NCBI RefSeq assembly: GCF_004342905.1
Contig: NZ_SMAN01000009.1
Span: 31,257 to 95,256 of the forward strand
Direction: 5' to 3'
From: Melghiribacillus thermohalophilus
Lineage (GTDB): Bacteria > Bacillota > Bacilli > Bacillales > Alkalibacillaceae
Length of the DNA stretch: 64,000 nt
The notes beneath the pieces are model-generated. The model saw only the letters and a list, made by a program, of their open reading frames with translations, ran no database searches and had not been told where the DNA came from. The stretch's first letter is position 1. Each line of letters opens with the position of its first letter. Positions 1 through 8,362 of the stretch are shown here, piece by piece. The position numbers were made by a program, and so were the translations under genes.

Positions 1-371
1 TTAATAAAGAAGAAATGCAGAAAAATAAATTGGATCTGAATCAGCTCTTGCATCTGCTTCGAAAAAAAGATGTATTCTCTGTAAGAGATGTGGAATATGC
101 TATTTTTGAAACAGACGGCAGTGTATCTGTCTTACAAAACACCATAAAGCAGCAGGCGACCCGTCAGGACGTCAATGCTCCCCCGGAACCAGTTGAACTC
201 CCCGTTTCCCTCATCATTGATGGTGAACTGTTGTATGATAACCTGGCTGAATCCAACTTAACAGAGCAATGGCTGCATCAGGAATTACAAAAACAGGGAT
301 ACTCCGATGTAAAGGATATTATGTATGCCGAATGGCAGGAAAGTAAAGGACTGTATGTACAGCCCTACTGA
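1..371 (+). CDS. DUF421 / YetF-family membrane protein, C-terminal part (5' end outside window)
   Basis: The frame is open back to base 3, so the gene begins outside the window; the ATG at 15 is internal. The visible part is the cytoplasmic end of a DUF421 (YetF/YdfR-like) protein: a leucine-rich stretch (NQLLHLLRKKDVFSVRDV) followed by an E-Y-A-I-F-E-T-D-G segment and an L-I-x-D-G-E-L beta-rich part, as in this family. Family members have two or three N-terminal membrane helices and a soluble C-terminal domain of unknown function, sometimes linked to spore or envelope roles. Nothing can be said about its promoter. It converges on the metallohydrolase gene, leaving only 20 bp between stop codons. 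Confidence 0.75.
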   Translation, partial: NKEEMQKNKLDLNQLLHLLRKKDVFSVRDVEYAIFETDGSVSVLQNTIKQQATRQDVNAPPEPVELPVSLIIDGELLYDNLAESNLTEQWLHQELQKQGYSDVKDIMYAEWQESKGLYVQPY

Positions 372-391
372 CCGATCTTCGGGATTCCCTT

Positions 392-1285
392 TCAGGCTTT
401 TCTAAATACCCAGCGGTAATTTTTAATTTCATGTGTAATTGCTTCCCGCTGAATTAACGCAGAAATATAGGCTGTAACAGCGGTCCGAAATAGTAAAAAC
501 TGAGAAAGCTGACTCGCCCGAACCCCGTGCTTCGAACACAGGTCAGCGATGATTTGTTCGTGACTGACCTCCCCCTTTTCTTCTATATATTGCAGGATTT
601 CCTTAAGCAGATGTTCATGATAATCTATATTCGTCTGTATGGTCTCGGTAAATGTATTTTCAAAGGACCCATGTCCAGGTACGGCTCCCCTGCATTCAAT
701 CTGTTTAATTTTTTTCAGGCTCTCTATGGCAGCTTCAGCATCTGTAATATATGGAATTTTATGCTTTAGCAGCTGCTCAGTTCCAAAATAACTGTCCCCT
801 GCATAATAAACATTATCAATTAATACTCCCATCTGATGGTAGCTGTGTCCAGGTGCGGCATACAGGGTCATCTGAAAACTTCCGATACTGTACTGTCCTT
901 CATCAACCTCTTCGTCCACACGTACAGGTTCTCCTTCCAGAAATTTATTGCGAAGTTCAGGAAGGGGATCATTGCCGCCAAATAAATAAAGGGGTTCGAA
1001 CACGGGATGTTTCAGGATAGCTGCTTCGAAGCGGGGGGCAATCGTATAAATATGTTTTTCTTTTTGCAAATAAGAAGCCCCGCCATAATGATCGGCATGT
1101 GCATGAGTGATAAATAAATGGGTAACTGGGAGGGACTGCTGGTTCAACACGTTTACTACTTTTTTCATGGTGGAACGGTCCAGGCCAGCATCAATTAACA
1201 GTCCCTCATCACCGTGCTGCACATATCCGATATTGACAGGAGCATCAAAGTAAAAACAGGTGTCACTGATTTGTTTGAACTGCAT
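392..1285 (-). CDS. MBL-fold metallohydrolase
   Basis: 297 residues with a metallo-beta-lactamase fold. The zinc-binding signature T-H-A-H-A-D-H-Y-G-G lies near residue 60, a later metal ligand His in A-P-G-H-S near 145, an A-G-D-S motif near 168 and V-P-G-H-G near 203. The C-terminal 80 residues look like a small helical (winged-helix-like) domain, as in several RNase Z/glyoxalase-II-like hydrolases of bacilli. The start follows GAGGAGATTCCGT. No signal peptide, so it should be cytoplasmic. The substrate cannot be inferred; glyoxalase II-like thioester hydrolysis is possible. Confidence 0.85.
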   Translation of the reverse strand: MQFKQISDTCFYFDAPVNIGYVQHGDEGLLIDAGLDRSTMKKVVNVLNQQSLPVTHLFITHAHADHYGGASYLQKEKHIYTIAPRFEAAILKHPVFEPLYLFGGNDPLPELRNKFLEGEPVRVDEEVDEGQYSIGSFQMTLYAAPGHSYHQMGVLIDNVYYAGDSYFGTEQLLKHKIPYITDAEAAIESLKKIKQIECRGAVPGHGSFENTFTETIQTNIDYHEHLLKEILQYIEEKGEVSHEQIIADLCSKHGVRASQLSQFLLFRTAVTAYISALIQREAITHEIKNYRWVFRKA

Positions 1286-1314
1286 ACGGAATCTCCTCTA
1301 ACGTGTGTGTGTTA

Positions 1315-1584
1315 TTATATTTGTTCGTTAACATGTTGTCCTTTTCCTGTTAGTTCTGCCAATAATTTTTCGGTATGCTCAATGGCATGGACATTTCTTG
1401 CTGCATAAATCGTTAAGGGTCTGGTCTGTTTTTTTTGTTTTTCTTCTTTCTTTTTTTCCTTTAATTTGTTGTTTAGTTCAATTCGAAAAGGTCTTTCCAG
1501 AACAAACGGATTTTCTGTTGTCCCCGCTGTTCTTCTGTGGTAATCCTGGTATTGATGATGCTGAATAGGAAGGATATAGCCCAT
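1315..1584 (-). CDS. Small conserved-looking protein of unknown function
   Basis: 89 residues from an ATG 8 nt behind AAAGGAGG; an upstream in-frame TTG would lie before this site, so the ATG is preferred. The N-terminus (MGYILPIQHHQYQDYHRR) is aromatic- and His-rich; the middle is a run of Lys/Glu (KLKEKKKEEKQKK), probably helical or disordered; the C-terminus is an amphipathic helix. No membrane segment or signal peptide. I do not recognise the family. It lies 29 bp upstream of the metallohydrolase on the same strand, so the two may be co-transcribed. Confidence 0.6.
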   Translation of the reverse strand: MGYILPIQHHQYQDYHRRTAGTTENPFVLERPFRIELNNKLKEKKKEEKQKKQTRPLTIYAARNVHAIEHTEKLLAELTGKGQHVNEQI

Positions 1585-1683
1585 ACCCATCCCCTCCTTT
1601 GCCAACCTATTATACGTTACCCGTTTTTAATGATATCCATTCGTATATTTTCAAATATTTATGACGGATGTTTGACATTCATC

Positions 1684-1884
1684 TTATTCCATTCTTCTTT
1701 CCAGTTCTTTGATCATTTTTTCCACGCTTCCAATCTGCTCCATAAACTGCTGATCCCATTCTCCCATCTCCTGCTCGATTCTTTGGATTTGCTCTTCAGG
1801 TTTCAAAAGCAATGATTCATTCTCATCCAGAAAATCATTTAAAGCCTTTACAAACCGATACAGGGGATGTTTTTCGATATTCAT
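1684..1884 (-). CDS. Small acidic helical protein, unknown function
   Basis: 66 residues starting at the ATG preceded by AGAAAGGAGACAAAC, an almost ideal Shine-Dalgarno; an in-frame upstream start (to 1950) has none. The protein is rich in Glu, Gln and Leu, predicted to be entirely alpha-helical or coiled-coil, without Cys or membrane segments. It has the look of small spore- or coat-associated proteins near cotZ and cotO, but this rests on position only. Family not recognised. Confidence 0.6.
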   Translation of the reverse strand: MNIEKHPLYRFVKALNDFLDENESLLLKPEEQIQRIEQEMGEWDQQFMEQIGSVEKMIKELERRME

Positions 1885-2082
1885 GTTTGTCTCCTTTCTC
1901 TTTACCCGAAATTGAAGAAAACCAGTAAACCTTGTTGCAAACCCGGGCATGAATTTTTCAGAAAAAACATGCTGAAATCAGTCTTCATCAAATATGCTTC
2001 ACTTTTGCTTCACTGAGAATGAAAGGGGTTGTGGAAATTAAAAGAAAAAAGACAGCCCCAATGGCGAGACTGTCTGAAAAAT

Positions 2083-2316
2083 TTACCATGGAAATGGCCT
2101 TCTTCGATAATCCTCATCATCGAAGTCCCTTTCATCTCCTTCTCTTCTCTCCGAAGATTCTTCATCTTCTCTGCGGCGAGGTCCAAAAAACGGATCAAAA
2201 GGAGGACGCTCCCGATGTCTTGGAGGTTCTGGTCGTCTTGGAGGCTCAAAGATCACATTATCCGCTTTGATCACGAGGTCCTTTACATGTATTTCCTTTT
2301 TATTTTTATCGGACAT
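2083..2316 (-). CDS. Arg/Asp/Pro-rich small protein next to spore-coat genes
   Basis: 77 residues. The N-terminal part (KKEIHVKDLVIKADNVIFE) is a regular alternating stretch that could form a beta-arch. The rest is low complexity: a proline-arginine segment (PPRRPEPPRH) and a tail of mixed Arg/Glu/Asp ending R-R-R-P-F-P-W, almost certainly disordered. An AAGGGAG lies about 12 nt before the ATG. It is divergent from cotZ, with about 200 bp between them. A role in the spore coat is inference from context and composition only. Confidence 0.55.
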   Translation of the reverse strand: MSDKNKKEIHVKDLVIKADNVIFEPPRRPEPPRHRERPPFDPFFGPRRREDEESSERREGDERDFDDEDYRRRPFPW

Positions 2317-2519
2317 TTACTCATCCACTCCCTTGTCATAAATTGTTTACGGTACTAGTGTATGCGTATAATCGTCTATTGTTTGGTCATTTGTCCTATC
2401 CCATTAAAAAATAACAATCAGCTTCTGGAAAAGAAGGTTTATGCCCACACATGATGTTCTGCAGGGCATATTTTATTAGAGACAAAACGTCAATATATAA
2501 AGAAAGGAGTAGTGAATAT

Positions 2520-2972
2520 ATGTCTTGTGGAAAAAAGTTTGATTCCGGAAGCTGTGTTTGCGATATATTGCGGGAGATCGCAGACGCCCAGCAAGACATT
2601 TTAGCTGATTGTGATGTCAGCTGTGAAAATTCCATTAATGAACTGCTCGGAGAAGCAAGACCGACTCCTTCCAAAGACACTGTACCTGTCCTGCTTTACT
2701 GCGACGGAAACTGTGAACCGTTTAAAGGATTTGCAGTAAAAGACAATCATGATAAAGATGTTGTAGCCAGCTTTTTCTTCCGGGTAAAAGAAGTATTTGA
2801 TGACTGCTGTGCTGTATTAGAATTGCTGAGAGCTCCTGGTGAAGAAGCTGATCCAAAGAGCCCAACGAAACAGAGTGCGAAAGATTTAAGGAGAACAGGG
2901 CTCTGTATCACAGTTGACCTGAAATGTTTCTGTCATGTAACCTGTCTCCCTGCCATCAACGCCATCCCTTAA
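2520..2972 (+). CDS. cotZ: Spore coat/exosporium protein of the CotZ/CotY/ExsY family
   Basis: 150 residues from the ATG that follows AAGAAAGGAG; a longer in-frame ORF upstream lacks a binding site. The protein is cysteine-rich with the family pattern: M-S-C-G-K at the start, a C-V-C-D-I motif near residue 16, and a C-terminal C-F-C-H-V-T-C cluster. CotY/CotZ/ExsY self-assemble into cysteine-crosslinked sheets in the crust or exosporium of Bacillus spores. B. subtilis has paralogous cotZ and cotY plus cotXWV here; only one copy is seen in this window. It is convergent with cotO and the two share a bidirectional terminator. Confidence 0.9.
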   Translation: MSCGKKFDSGSCVCDILREIADAQQDILADCDVSCENSINELLGEARPTPSKDTVPVLLYCDGNCEPFKGFAVKDNHDKDVVASFFFRVKEVFDDCCAVLELLRAPGEEADPKSPTKQSAKDLRRTGLCITVDLKCFCHVTCLPAINAIP

Positions 2973-2985
2973 ATCATAAAAAATC

Positions 2986-3014
2986 ACCCGGGCTATATTC
3001 GCCCGGGTTCATTT
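2986..3014. terminator. Bidirectional terminator between cotZ and cotO
   Basis: Perfect 8-bp inverted repeat ACCCGGGC / GCCCGGGT with a 7-nt loop. T-rich sequence follows on the plus side and an A-run precedes it (T-run on the minus strand). Confidence 0.8.
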
Positions 3015-3039
3015 TGTCACGACATTCACTGAATCTCTA

Positions 3040-3486
3040 TTAGAAGCCGATAAGCTTGATATCCTGAATTACCTTTAAAGGTATTTCTACTTGAAATGGC
3101 TGCTGGAATGTTTTCATATTGACCAGGTCATTTTTTAACGACTGAATGTAGCCCCGATACTTTTTCCTCTCTTCTGTGATCACTTCACACTTCATTTTAG
3201 GTACTTTTTCCGGCATATTCACAAAATAATTGACTTTTTCAGGAATGCTCATTTCCTTAAATGCCCTTCGTCTTTCAGGGGCTTGATTTTGCTGTATGCC
3301 ATTTTCGGGTTTTCGATTTTCGTTATTTGGCCCTGTTGCTTCCTGTTTTCGATTGCCTTTCTTGTCCGCCTGCTTCTCTTCTTTCTTGTAATAAAAATAG
3401 GATTGCATCGGAGCAGTGACTTCTGACTCCTGTGGTTGCTGAATATACAAAACCGGTTTTTGAACTATCCGATCACGATCGCCCAT
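3040..3486 (-). CDS. cotO: Spore coat protein CotO
   Basis: 148 residues; the ATG at 3486 follows GGGGAGAATAAG, while the longer frame to 3570 has no good site. The first half is hydrophilic and disordered (Lys/Gln/Asn rich). The C-terminal 70 residues carry the CotO domain: K-V-N-Y-F near residue 85, then P-K-M-K-C-E-V-I-T, R-G-Y-I, and a final I-K-L-I-G-F. CotO (YjbX) is a coat morphogenetic protein needed for late outer-coat and crust assembly in B. subtilis, and its gene lies between fabI and cotZ there exactly as here. Expression is probably mother-cell specific, but I could not assign a sigma-K promoter. Confidence 0.85.
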   Translation of the reverse strand: MGDRDRIVQKPVLYIQQPQESEVTAPMQSYFYYKKEEKQADKKGNRKQEATGPNNENRKPENGIQQNQAPERRRAFKEMSIPEKVNYFVNMPEKVPKMKCEVITEERKKYRGYIQSLKNDLVNMKTFQQPFQVEIPLKVIQDIKLIGF

Positions 3487-3700
3487 CTTATTCTCCCCTT
3501 TACCAATCATCCTACCACTAACTATATGCACATCCGCCCAAATATGTGCATGAATCTTTGAAATGATCAAATCCTATTTTTAAAAAACGGGTTTCTCCTG
3601 CCTGAGTGCAGCGGCCGAAACAGACCACAGAATCAAAGATACCCCTAACACATCACCTCATGGATTGGAAGAACGATAAACGTTTAACCTTTTCTCCCCA

Positions 3701-3740
3701 TAAAATAAAAACCACAAATATCCCGAGGGAAATTTGTGGT
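3701..3740 (-). terminator. Terminator of fabI
   Basis: Inverted repeat ACCACAAAT (3711-3719) / ATTTGTGGT (3732-3740). On the minus strand it is followed by TTTTTATTTTA. It lies 35 bp after the fabI stop. Confidence 0.85.
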
Positions 3741-3775
3741 CTTTCATTATCCGGATTTAGCTGAGTGAATAGGTT

Positions 3776-4552
3776 TTAACGTCCCAGGATATTATAGCCG
3801 GAGTCAACATGAATAATCTCACCCGTTATTCCCCTTGACAGGTCACTCATTAAGAAATAGGCGGTGTCACCCACATCTTCCTGAGTAACAGTCCGGCGAA
3901 GCGGAGCACGCTCCTCAATTTCTTTTAAAATCGAATTAAAGTCACCTACACCCTTCGCTGAAAGGGTACGGATCGGACCGGCAGAAATCGCATTCACACG
4001 AATGCCGTCTTTGCCCAGGTCATTGGCTAAATACCTCATAGTCGCGTCAAGACTGGCCTTAGCCACTCCCATCACGTTATAGTTTTCGACAACCCGTTCT
4101 CCGCCAAGATAAGTCAAGGTCACGATGCTGCCGCCTTCCGTCATTAATGGTCTGGCAGCTTTAGCTACAGCGGCAAGTGAATAAGCACTGATATTGTGGG
4201 CCAGCAAAAACCCGTCACGGGTTGTATTTAAAAATTCACCTTTCAATTCTTCTTTTTTGGCGAAAGCGATACAATGGGCAAGTCCATGAATGACTCCTAC
4301 ATCTTCCTTGATTTGTGCAAAGGTAGTTTCGATGGCTTCATCATCTGTCACGTCACATTCGTAAAATAAAGAATCCTGTCCTTCAAGGGTAGCTGCCAGT
4401 TCTTTAACCGGTTTTTCAAAACGGTCAGATGCATACGTAAAGATTAGACGGGCACCTGCTTTATGAAGAGATGTAGCGATTCCCCATGCGATGCTTCGTT
4501 TATTCGCAACTCCCATGATGACATATGTACGACCTTCCAATGAAACATTCAT
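3776..4552 (-). CDS. fabI: Enoyl-[acyl-carrier-protein] reductase (NADH), FabI
   Basis: 258 residues, typical FabI length. Short-chain dehydrogenase fold with the FabI-type N-terminal nucleotide motif G-V-A-N-K-R-S-I-A-W near residues 14-23, a catalytic Tyr/Lys pair (Y-N-V-M-G-V-A-K near 157-164) with the family's Tyr-x6-Lys spacing, and the Y-L-A-N-D-L-G and G-P-I-R-T-L segments of the substrate-binding part. It catalyses the last step of each fatty-acid elongation cycle and is the target of triclosan-type inhibitors. It is monocistronic here: a strong promoter with a FapR operator precedes it and a terminator follows. In B. subtilis the gene is also next to cotO. Confidence 0.97.
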   Translation of the reverse strand: MNVSLEGRTYVIMGVANKRSIAWGIATSLHKAGARLIFTYASDRFEKPVKELAATLEGQDSLFYECDVTDDEAIETTFAQIKEDVGVIHGLAHCIAFAKKEELKGEFLNTTRDGFLLAHNISAYSLAAVAKAARPLMTEGGSIVTLTYLGGERVVENYNVMGVAKASLDATMRYLANDLGKDGIRVNAISAGPIRTLSAKGVGDFNSILKEIEERAPLRRTVTQEDVGDTAYFLMSDLSRGITGEIIHVDSGYNILGR

Positions 4553-4599
4553 ATTTCCAACCTCCTACAAGGTGTATCACCAATTTTTATGATTTGTTA

Positions 4600-4643
4600 T
4601 TAGTACCTGATACTATTTTATTAAAAATCGGAAAAAAACTCAA
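4600..4643 (-). promoter_or_regulatory. fabI promoter overlapped by a FapR operator
   Basis: On the minus strand a -35 TTGAGT (4643-4638) and -10 TAAAAT (4620-4615) are spaced 17 bp. TTAGTACCTGATACTAT at 4600-4616 matches the known FapR consensus (TTAGTACCTRNTACTAA) at all but the final base and begins inside the -10 element. FapR would repress fabI until malonyl-CoA releases it. The remainder of the 355-bp gap (to 4907) holds no gene I can support. Confidence 0.9.
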
Positions 4644-4907
4644 ATGGTTTTAACTAACCAACAACCGAACATGCTTTAATAATACCAAACAAGTGATTCA
4701 AAGATACAGGTACACCACACGATCATCATTTCCAAAAAACTGCGAACATAATCAATTTCAGGACAGACAAAGCGACGTCATATCCGTTGCTGCTCTTCCC
4801 TCTTTTATTCTGATCAAGGTTTTTTAAACAGATGACCTCCTCTGAAATGGCAAAAAAAAAAATCATACCTCTACCCCAGTCAGGAGCAAAGGTATGCAAA
4901 AACAAGG

Positions 4908-6770
4908 CTAACACCAGTCACAAAACTCCAGCACATTTCTGAGTTCTTCTACATATTCTCTGGAACCAGTGACAATGAGCCGATCCCCCATTTTTAATTC
5001 TGTATCTCCATGGGGCACGATTGAATCTTTTCCTCGAAAGACCCGTACAATAATGACATCACCCGTAAATGGAAAATTTCTGAGCATAATCCCATCAAAC
5101 GTAGAATTATTCATGTTGATCTGATAGAGCTGGTTTTCCTGTTCAGTTAAGACATGTACAAGGCTCGGAGCAACAATCATCGCTTTTAGTAATGTTTTGT
5201 TTGATAATAACACGGAAAACACATCAACATTTTGGGACCTCAAGTACTGGTCACGTTCCGGGGATTCAGCCCTTGCAATCACTCGGTCAACACCCTGTTC
5301 TTTCGCATAAATGGCAATTTCGGCATTCGTCTCCTCATCTCCTGTTGCTACAACCAGAAGATCCGCATCAAATACATTTAATGCCTCTAAATGTTTGACA
5401 TCATAATTTTCAACTTCTTTGATATCAAAACACGATTCAGCGATCTGTTCATCCATTTTTTCATTTTTTGTATGGTACAAATGGGTTTCATATAAATCAG
5501 GATCCAGCTCCCGAACCACAGGCAGGGTCATCTGGTTTGACCCTATGACGGAAATCACATACTTATGTTCGTCTTTTTCCACCTTCTGGAATAATTTGTT
5601 AAACAAAACCGGTCCTATTAAACTTGCAAGAACTGCTACTAATATAAGGGCATCTGATAATTGCTTGTCAAGAATCTCCATCCGTTCCCCTATTTTTGCT
5701 CCTGCTACGACCAATGAGAGGGTAGAAGTGAGCAAAAGCCCCGAACTGATGGCTGTACGCCAGTCGTACCATTTTCGCATCAAAATGGAAGGGATCAATT
5801 TTGACGCAAATAAAGCAAGAAGCAACATTGGAATCAACAGTAATGCTTTAGGCTCCCCAAATAAACCCCATAAGTCAATTCGTGCTCCCTCTACCACGAA
5901 AAATATTGGAATTAAAAAGCCATACCCAAAACTATCAAGTGTCTTTACCATTTCTTTGTTTGGTGATAAAAGGGATACTAAAACACCGGCAAGAAAGGCT
6001 CCGAGAATATTTTCTGCACCAACACTCTCTGACAGGGCAACCAGGACAATAATAAGAGTGAAAACCGCACGGGTATCAATCTGAACGGTTCCCCTGGTCA
6101 TCGTCTCCAAAAATGATTGACTGCGGAAATGTTTCCCCATGAAATAAAACAGAACACCTGCAGCAAATAATAGGAGTAAGAGCCACATATTTCCCCCGCC
6201 GTCACCATAAAGGGAAACAAAAACAGCCAGCAGAATCATCGTTACCAGATCAGCAATCACGGCAACGAGTAAAATCGTCTGCCCAATATTGGATTTGGTA
6301 ATCTGATTATCTTTCAGAGTCGGAACAACAATTCCAAGGGAAATCGTAGATATAATCAATGTCATATAAAATACACTGTCAATGAATCCAGCAAGAACAA
6401 AGAGATAGGATAACAATAACGAAACAGCAAAAATACCTGTAAAAACAATCGATGCAATCAACAGGGGATTGGTCTGGTTCGGTTTACCGTTCTGTCTTTT
6501 GTTTTGCTTTTTTCTGGCAAAAACGGAAAAGTCAATTTCAAGCCCGCTTAAAAACATGAGGAAAATAAAACCCAGGGTGGAAAGGGTCTCAAGCCACATC
6601 CCCTCTTCGACAATATTCAAACCGCTTTTTCCAATCATGAGTCCCACAAAAATTTCCGCAACCACAACCGGAATCAGTTTTAAATTCAAACGGTGCAAAA
6701 TGATGGGTGTGAGAAATGCTGCAAGAATTACAATGACTAGTGAAGTAATGGATGTCGTGGAATGTTCCAT
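4908..6770 (-). CDS. yjbQ: Monovalent cation:proton antiporter-2 (CPA2) family protein, YjbQ-like
   Basis: 620 residues. Residues 1-390 form the Na+/H+ exchanger domain with about 12 membrane helices. Residues about 405-525 are a Rossmann-like TrkA-N (RCK) domain, and 540-615 a TrkA-C domain, so transport is probably gated by nucleotide or ion binding in the cytoplasm. B. subtilis YjbQ has the same architecture and similar position and is proposed to be a Na+ or K+/H+ antiporter; KefB-like K+ efflux is the alternative. The protein ends in an unusual C-D-W-C. The start follows AAGGGGG. mgtE lies 23 bp upstream on the same strand, so the two probably form an operon for cation homeostasis. Confidence 0.9.
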   Translation of the reverse strand: MEHSTTSITSLVIVILAAFLTPIILHRLNLKLIPVVVAEIFVGLMIGKSGLNIVEEGMWLETLSTLGFIFLMFLSGLEIDFSVFARKKQNKRQNGKPNQTNPLLIASIVFTGIFAVSLLLSYLFVLAGFIDSVFYMTLIISTISLGIVVPTLKDNQITKSNIGQTILLVAVIADLVTMILLAVFVSLYGDGGGNMWLLLLLFAAGVLFYFMGKHFRSQSFLETMTRGTVQIDTRAVFTLIIVLVALSESVGAENILGAFLAGVLVSLLSPNKEMVKTLDSFGYGFLIPIFFVVEGARIDLWGLFGEPKALLLIPMLLLALFASKLIPSILMRKWYDWRTAISSGLLLTSTLSLVVAGAKIGERMEILDKQLSDALILVAVLASLIGPVLFNKLFQKVEKDEHKYVISVIGSNQMTLPVVRELDPDLYETHLYHTKNEKMDEQIAESCFDIKEVENYDVKHLEALNVFDADLLVVATGDEETNAEIAIYAKEQGVDRVIARAESPERDQYLRSQNVDVFSVLLSNKTLLKAMIVAPSLVHVLTEQENQLYQINMNNSTFDGIMLRNFPFTGDVIIVRVFRGKDSIVPHGDTELKMGDRLIVTGSREYVEELRNVLEFCDWC

Positions 6771-6793
6771 GAATGAATGCCCCCTTGCTCGAT

Positions 6794-8158
6794 TTATAAT
6801 AAAAGGTTCATAAAGACCGTGGCAATTCCGAAATAAATCAGTATGGAAATAATATCATTAATGGTCGTAATAAATGGGCCGCTGGCAACTGCGGGATCGA
6901 TTTTCAAAACATGCATCACAAGTGGAACAAATGCGCCTGCAATCGTTGCTACAAACAGAGTTGCCATAATCGTAATACCTACCAGTATACCCAAATAAAT
7001 ATCACCTTTCCACAAATATACTATAGCCATAATGAGAATGCCACAGGTGAATCCGGTTATTAAACCCGTACCCGCCTCCCGATAAACGATTTTTTTCTTC
7101 CCTTCCTTTTCAAGTTCACCAGTAGCTATCCCACGTACAGCAACAGCTAATGCCTGTGTGCCTGTATTCCCTGCCATTCCCATAATTAACGGGATGAACA
7201 CTACTAAAATCGCCTTCTCACTGAGTATGGTTTCAAAACGGCTTATTATGGTTGCTGTAACCATGCCTAAAAACAGTAAAATCACTAACCATGGGATTCG
7301 TTTGCGGGCAGCATGAAACGAGTTTTTATCCAATTTTTCCATATCTGCAACGGCAGCAAATTTGGAATAGTCCTCGCTTGCCTCTTCTTCCATGACATCC
7401 ATGATGTCATCAACGGTAATAATCCCAAGGAGGTGATTCTGAAAATCTACAACCGGAAGAGCTAGAAGGTCATAATCCATCATGACACGGCCTACTTCTT
7501 CCTGATCATCACCGACTGAAACGGATACTATACGCTCACTCATGATTTCCTTAACCGGACAATCATCTTCTGCAATAATCAGATCCCTGAGCGAAATGAC
7601 ACCGACCAGCCGCTTCTGATCATCAACGACGTAAACATAGTAGATCGTTTCTGCATCAGGGGCTACATTCCGCAAATGAAGCATGGCCTCCCGAACGTTC
7701 ATATATGAGGAAACAGATACAAATTCAGTTGTCATAATACTTCCAGCTGTCTTTTCTTCATAATGAAGCAGGTCTTTAATTTCTGATGCTTCTTCCTTAT
7801 TCATAATCGCTAAAAAGCTTGCTACAATATTTTTATCTAATGTATTTAAAATATCGACAGCATCATCCGTTGACATTTCCTCTAAAATTTGCACCGCAAA
7901 CCGGGGGTCCATTTCGGCAATAACCGGTTCAATCTGATCGGAATCAAAATGTTGTAGAATCTCAGCCATTTCTTCCGGCGACAAGTAGGTATAGATTTTT
8001 TGACGAGCGTTGTCTGTCTGGCTATTAAATATATGTGCCTGATCATAGGAATGCAATTGTAAAAATTCATAGCGAAATCGCTCTATATCATCCTTTTCCA
8101 GAGCTTTATTCAATGTGTTCATAAGCTCTCCGTATTTATCTTCCGTCAAATGTTCCAT
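6794..8158 (-). CDS. mgtE: Magnesium transporter MgtE
   Basis: 454 residues, typical for MgtE. N-terminal superhelical MgtE-N domain (about 20-130), paired CBS domains (about 135-260; V-G-V-I-S-L-R-D-L and L-G-I-I-T-V-D-D-I motifs), a connecting helix, and a five-helix membrane domain (about 285-454) with the pore sequence P-L-I-M-G-M-A-G-N-T-G-T-Q-A. In the known structures the CBS and N domains close the channel when cytoplasmic Mg2+ is high. GGAGGG lies before the ATG. I searched the 200 bp upstream for an M-box riboswitch and saw none. It is first gene of a pair with the CPA2 antiporter. Confidence 0.96.
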   Translation of the reverse strand: MEHLTEDKYGELMNTLNKALEKDDIERFRYEFLQLHSYDQAHIFNSQTDNARQKIYTYLSPEEMAEILQHFDSDQIEPVIAEMDPRFAVQILEEMSTDDAVDILNTLDKNIVASFLAIMNKEEASEIKDLLHYEEKTAGSIMTTEFVSVSSYMNVREAMLHLRNVAPDAETIYYVYVVDDQKRLVGVISLRDLIIAEDDCPVKEIMSERIVSVSVGDDQEEVGRVMMDYDLLALPVVDFQNHLLGIITVDDIMDVMEEEASEDYSKFAAVADMEKLDKNSFHAARKRIPWLVILLFLGMVTATIISRFETILSEKAILVVFIPLIMGMAGNTGTQALAVAVRGIATGELEKEGKKKIVYREAGTGLITGFTCGILIMAIVYLWKGDIYLGILVGITIMATLFVATIAGAFVPLVMHVLKIDPAVASGPFITTINDIISILIYFGIATVFMNLLL

Positions 8159-8362
8159 GATTTTCCCTCCTTATCGCCAGTTGGAATATAGACCGTTTTA
8201 TCGTAAAGATGTTTCAAAAGTTTGTCAACAAAAAATATATTTGTGTCTTTCTTTTGACGAATTTTGTATTATCATGAAAACAGAGATTCATATTGGTTTA
8301 AAGTTTAACAAAAACAAAATGATTATTCGATAGACTGATCATCATATAGAAAGGATTCAACT

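Noticed and set aside
4726..4914. 62-codon minus ORF after the CPA2 antiporter gene
   Set aside because: GTG start overlaps the antiporter stop, the sequence is not protein-like, and the FapR-promoter gap is otherwise non-coding.
5419..6084. 221-codon plus ORF inside the antiporter gene
   Set aside because: Antisense shadow of conserved membrane helices; no binding site.
8159..8362. M-box Mg2+ riboswitch upstream of mgtE
   Set aside because: The sequence is too short and AT-rich and lacks the conserved M-box elements.
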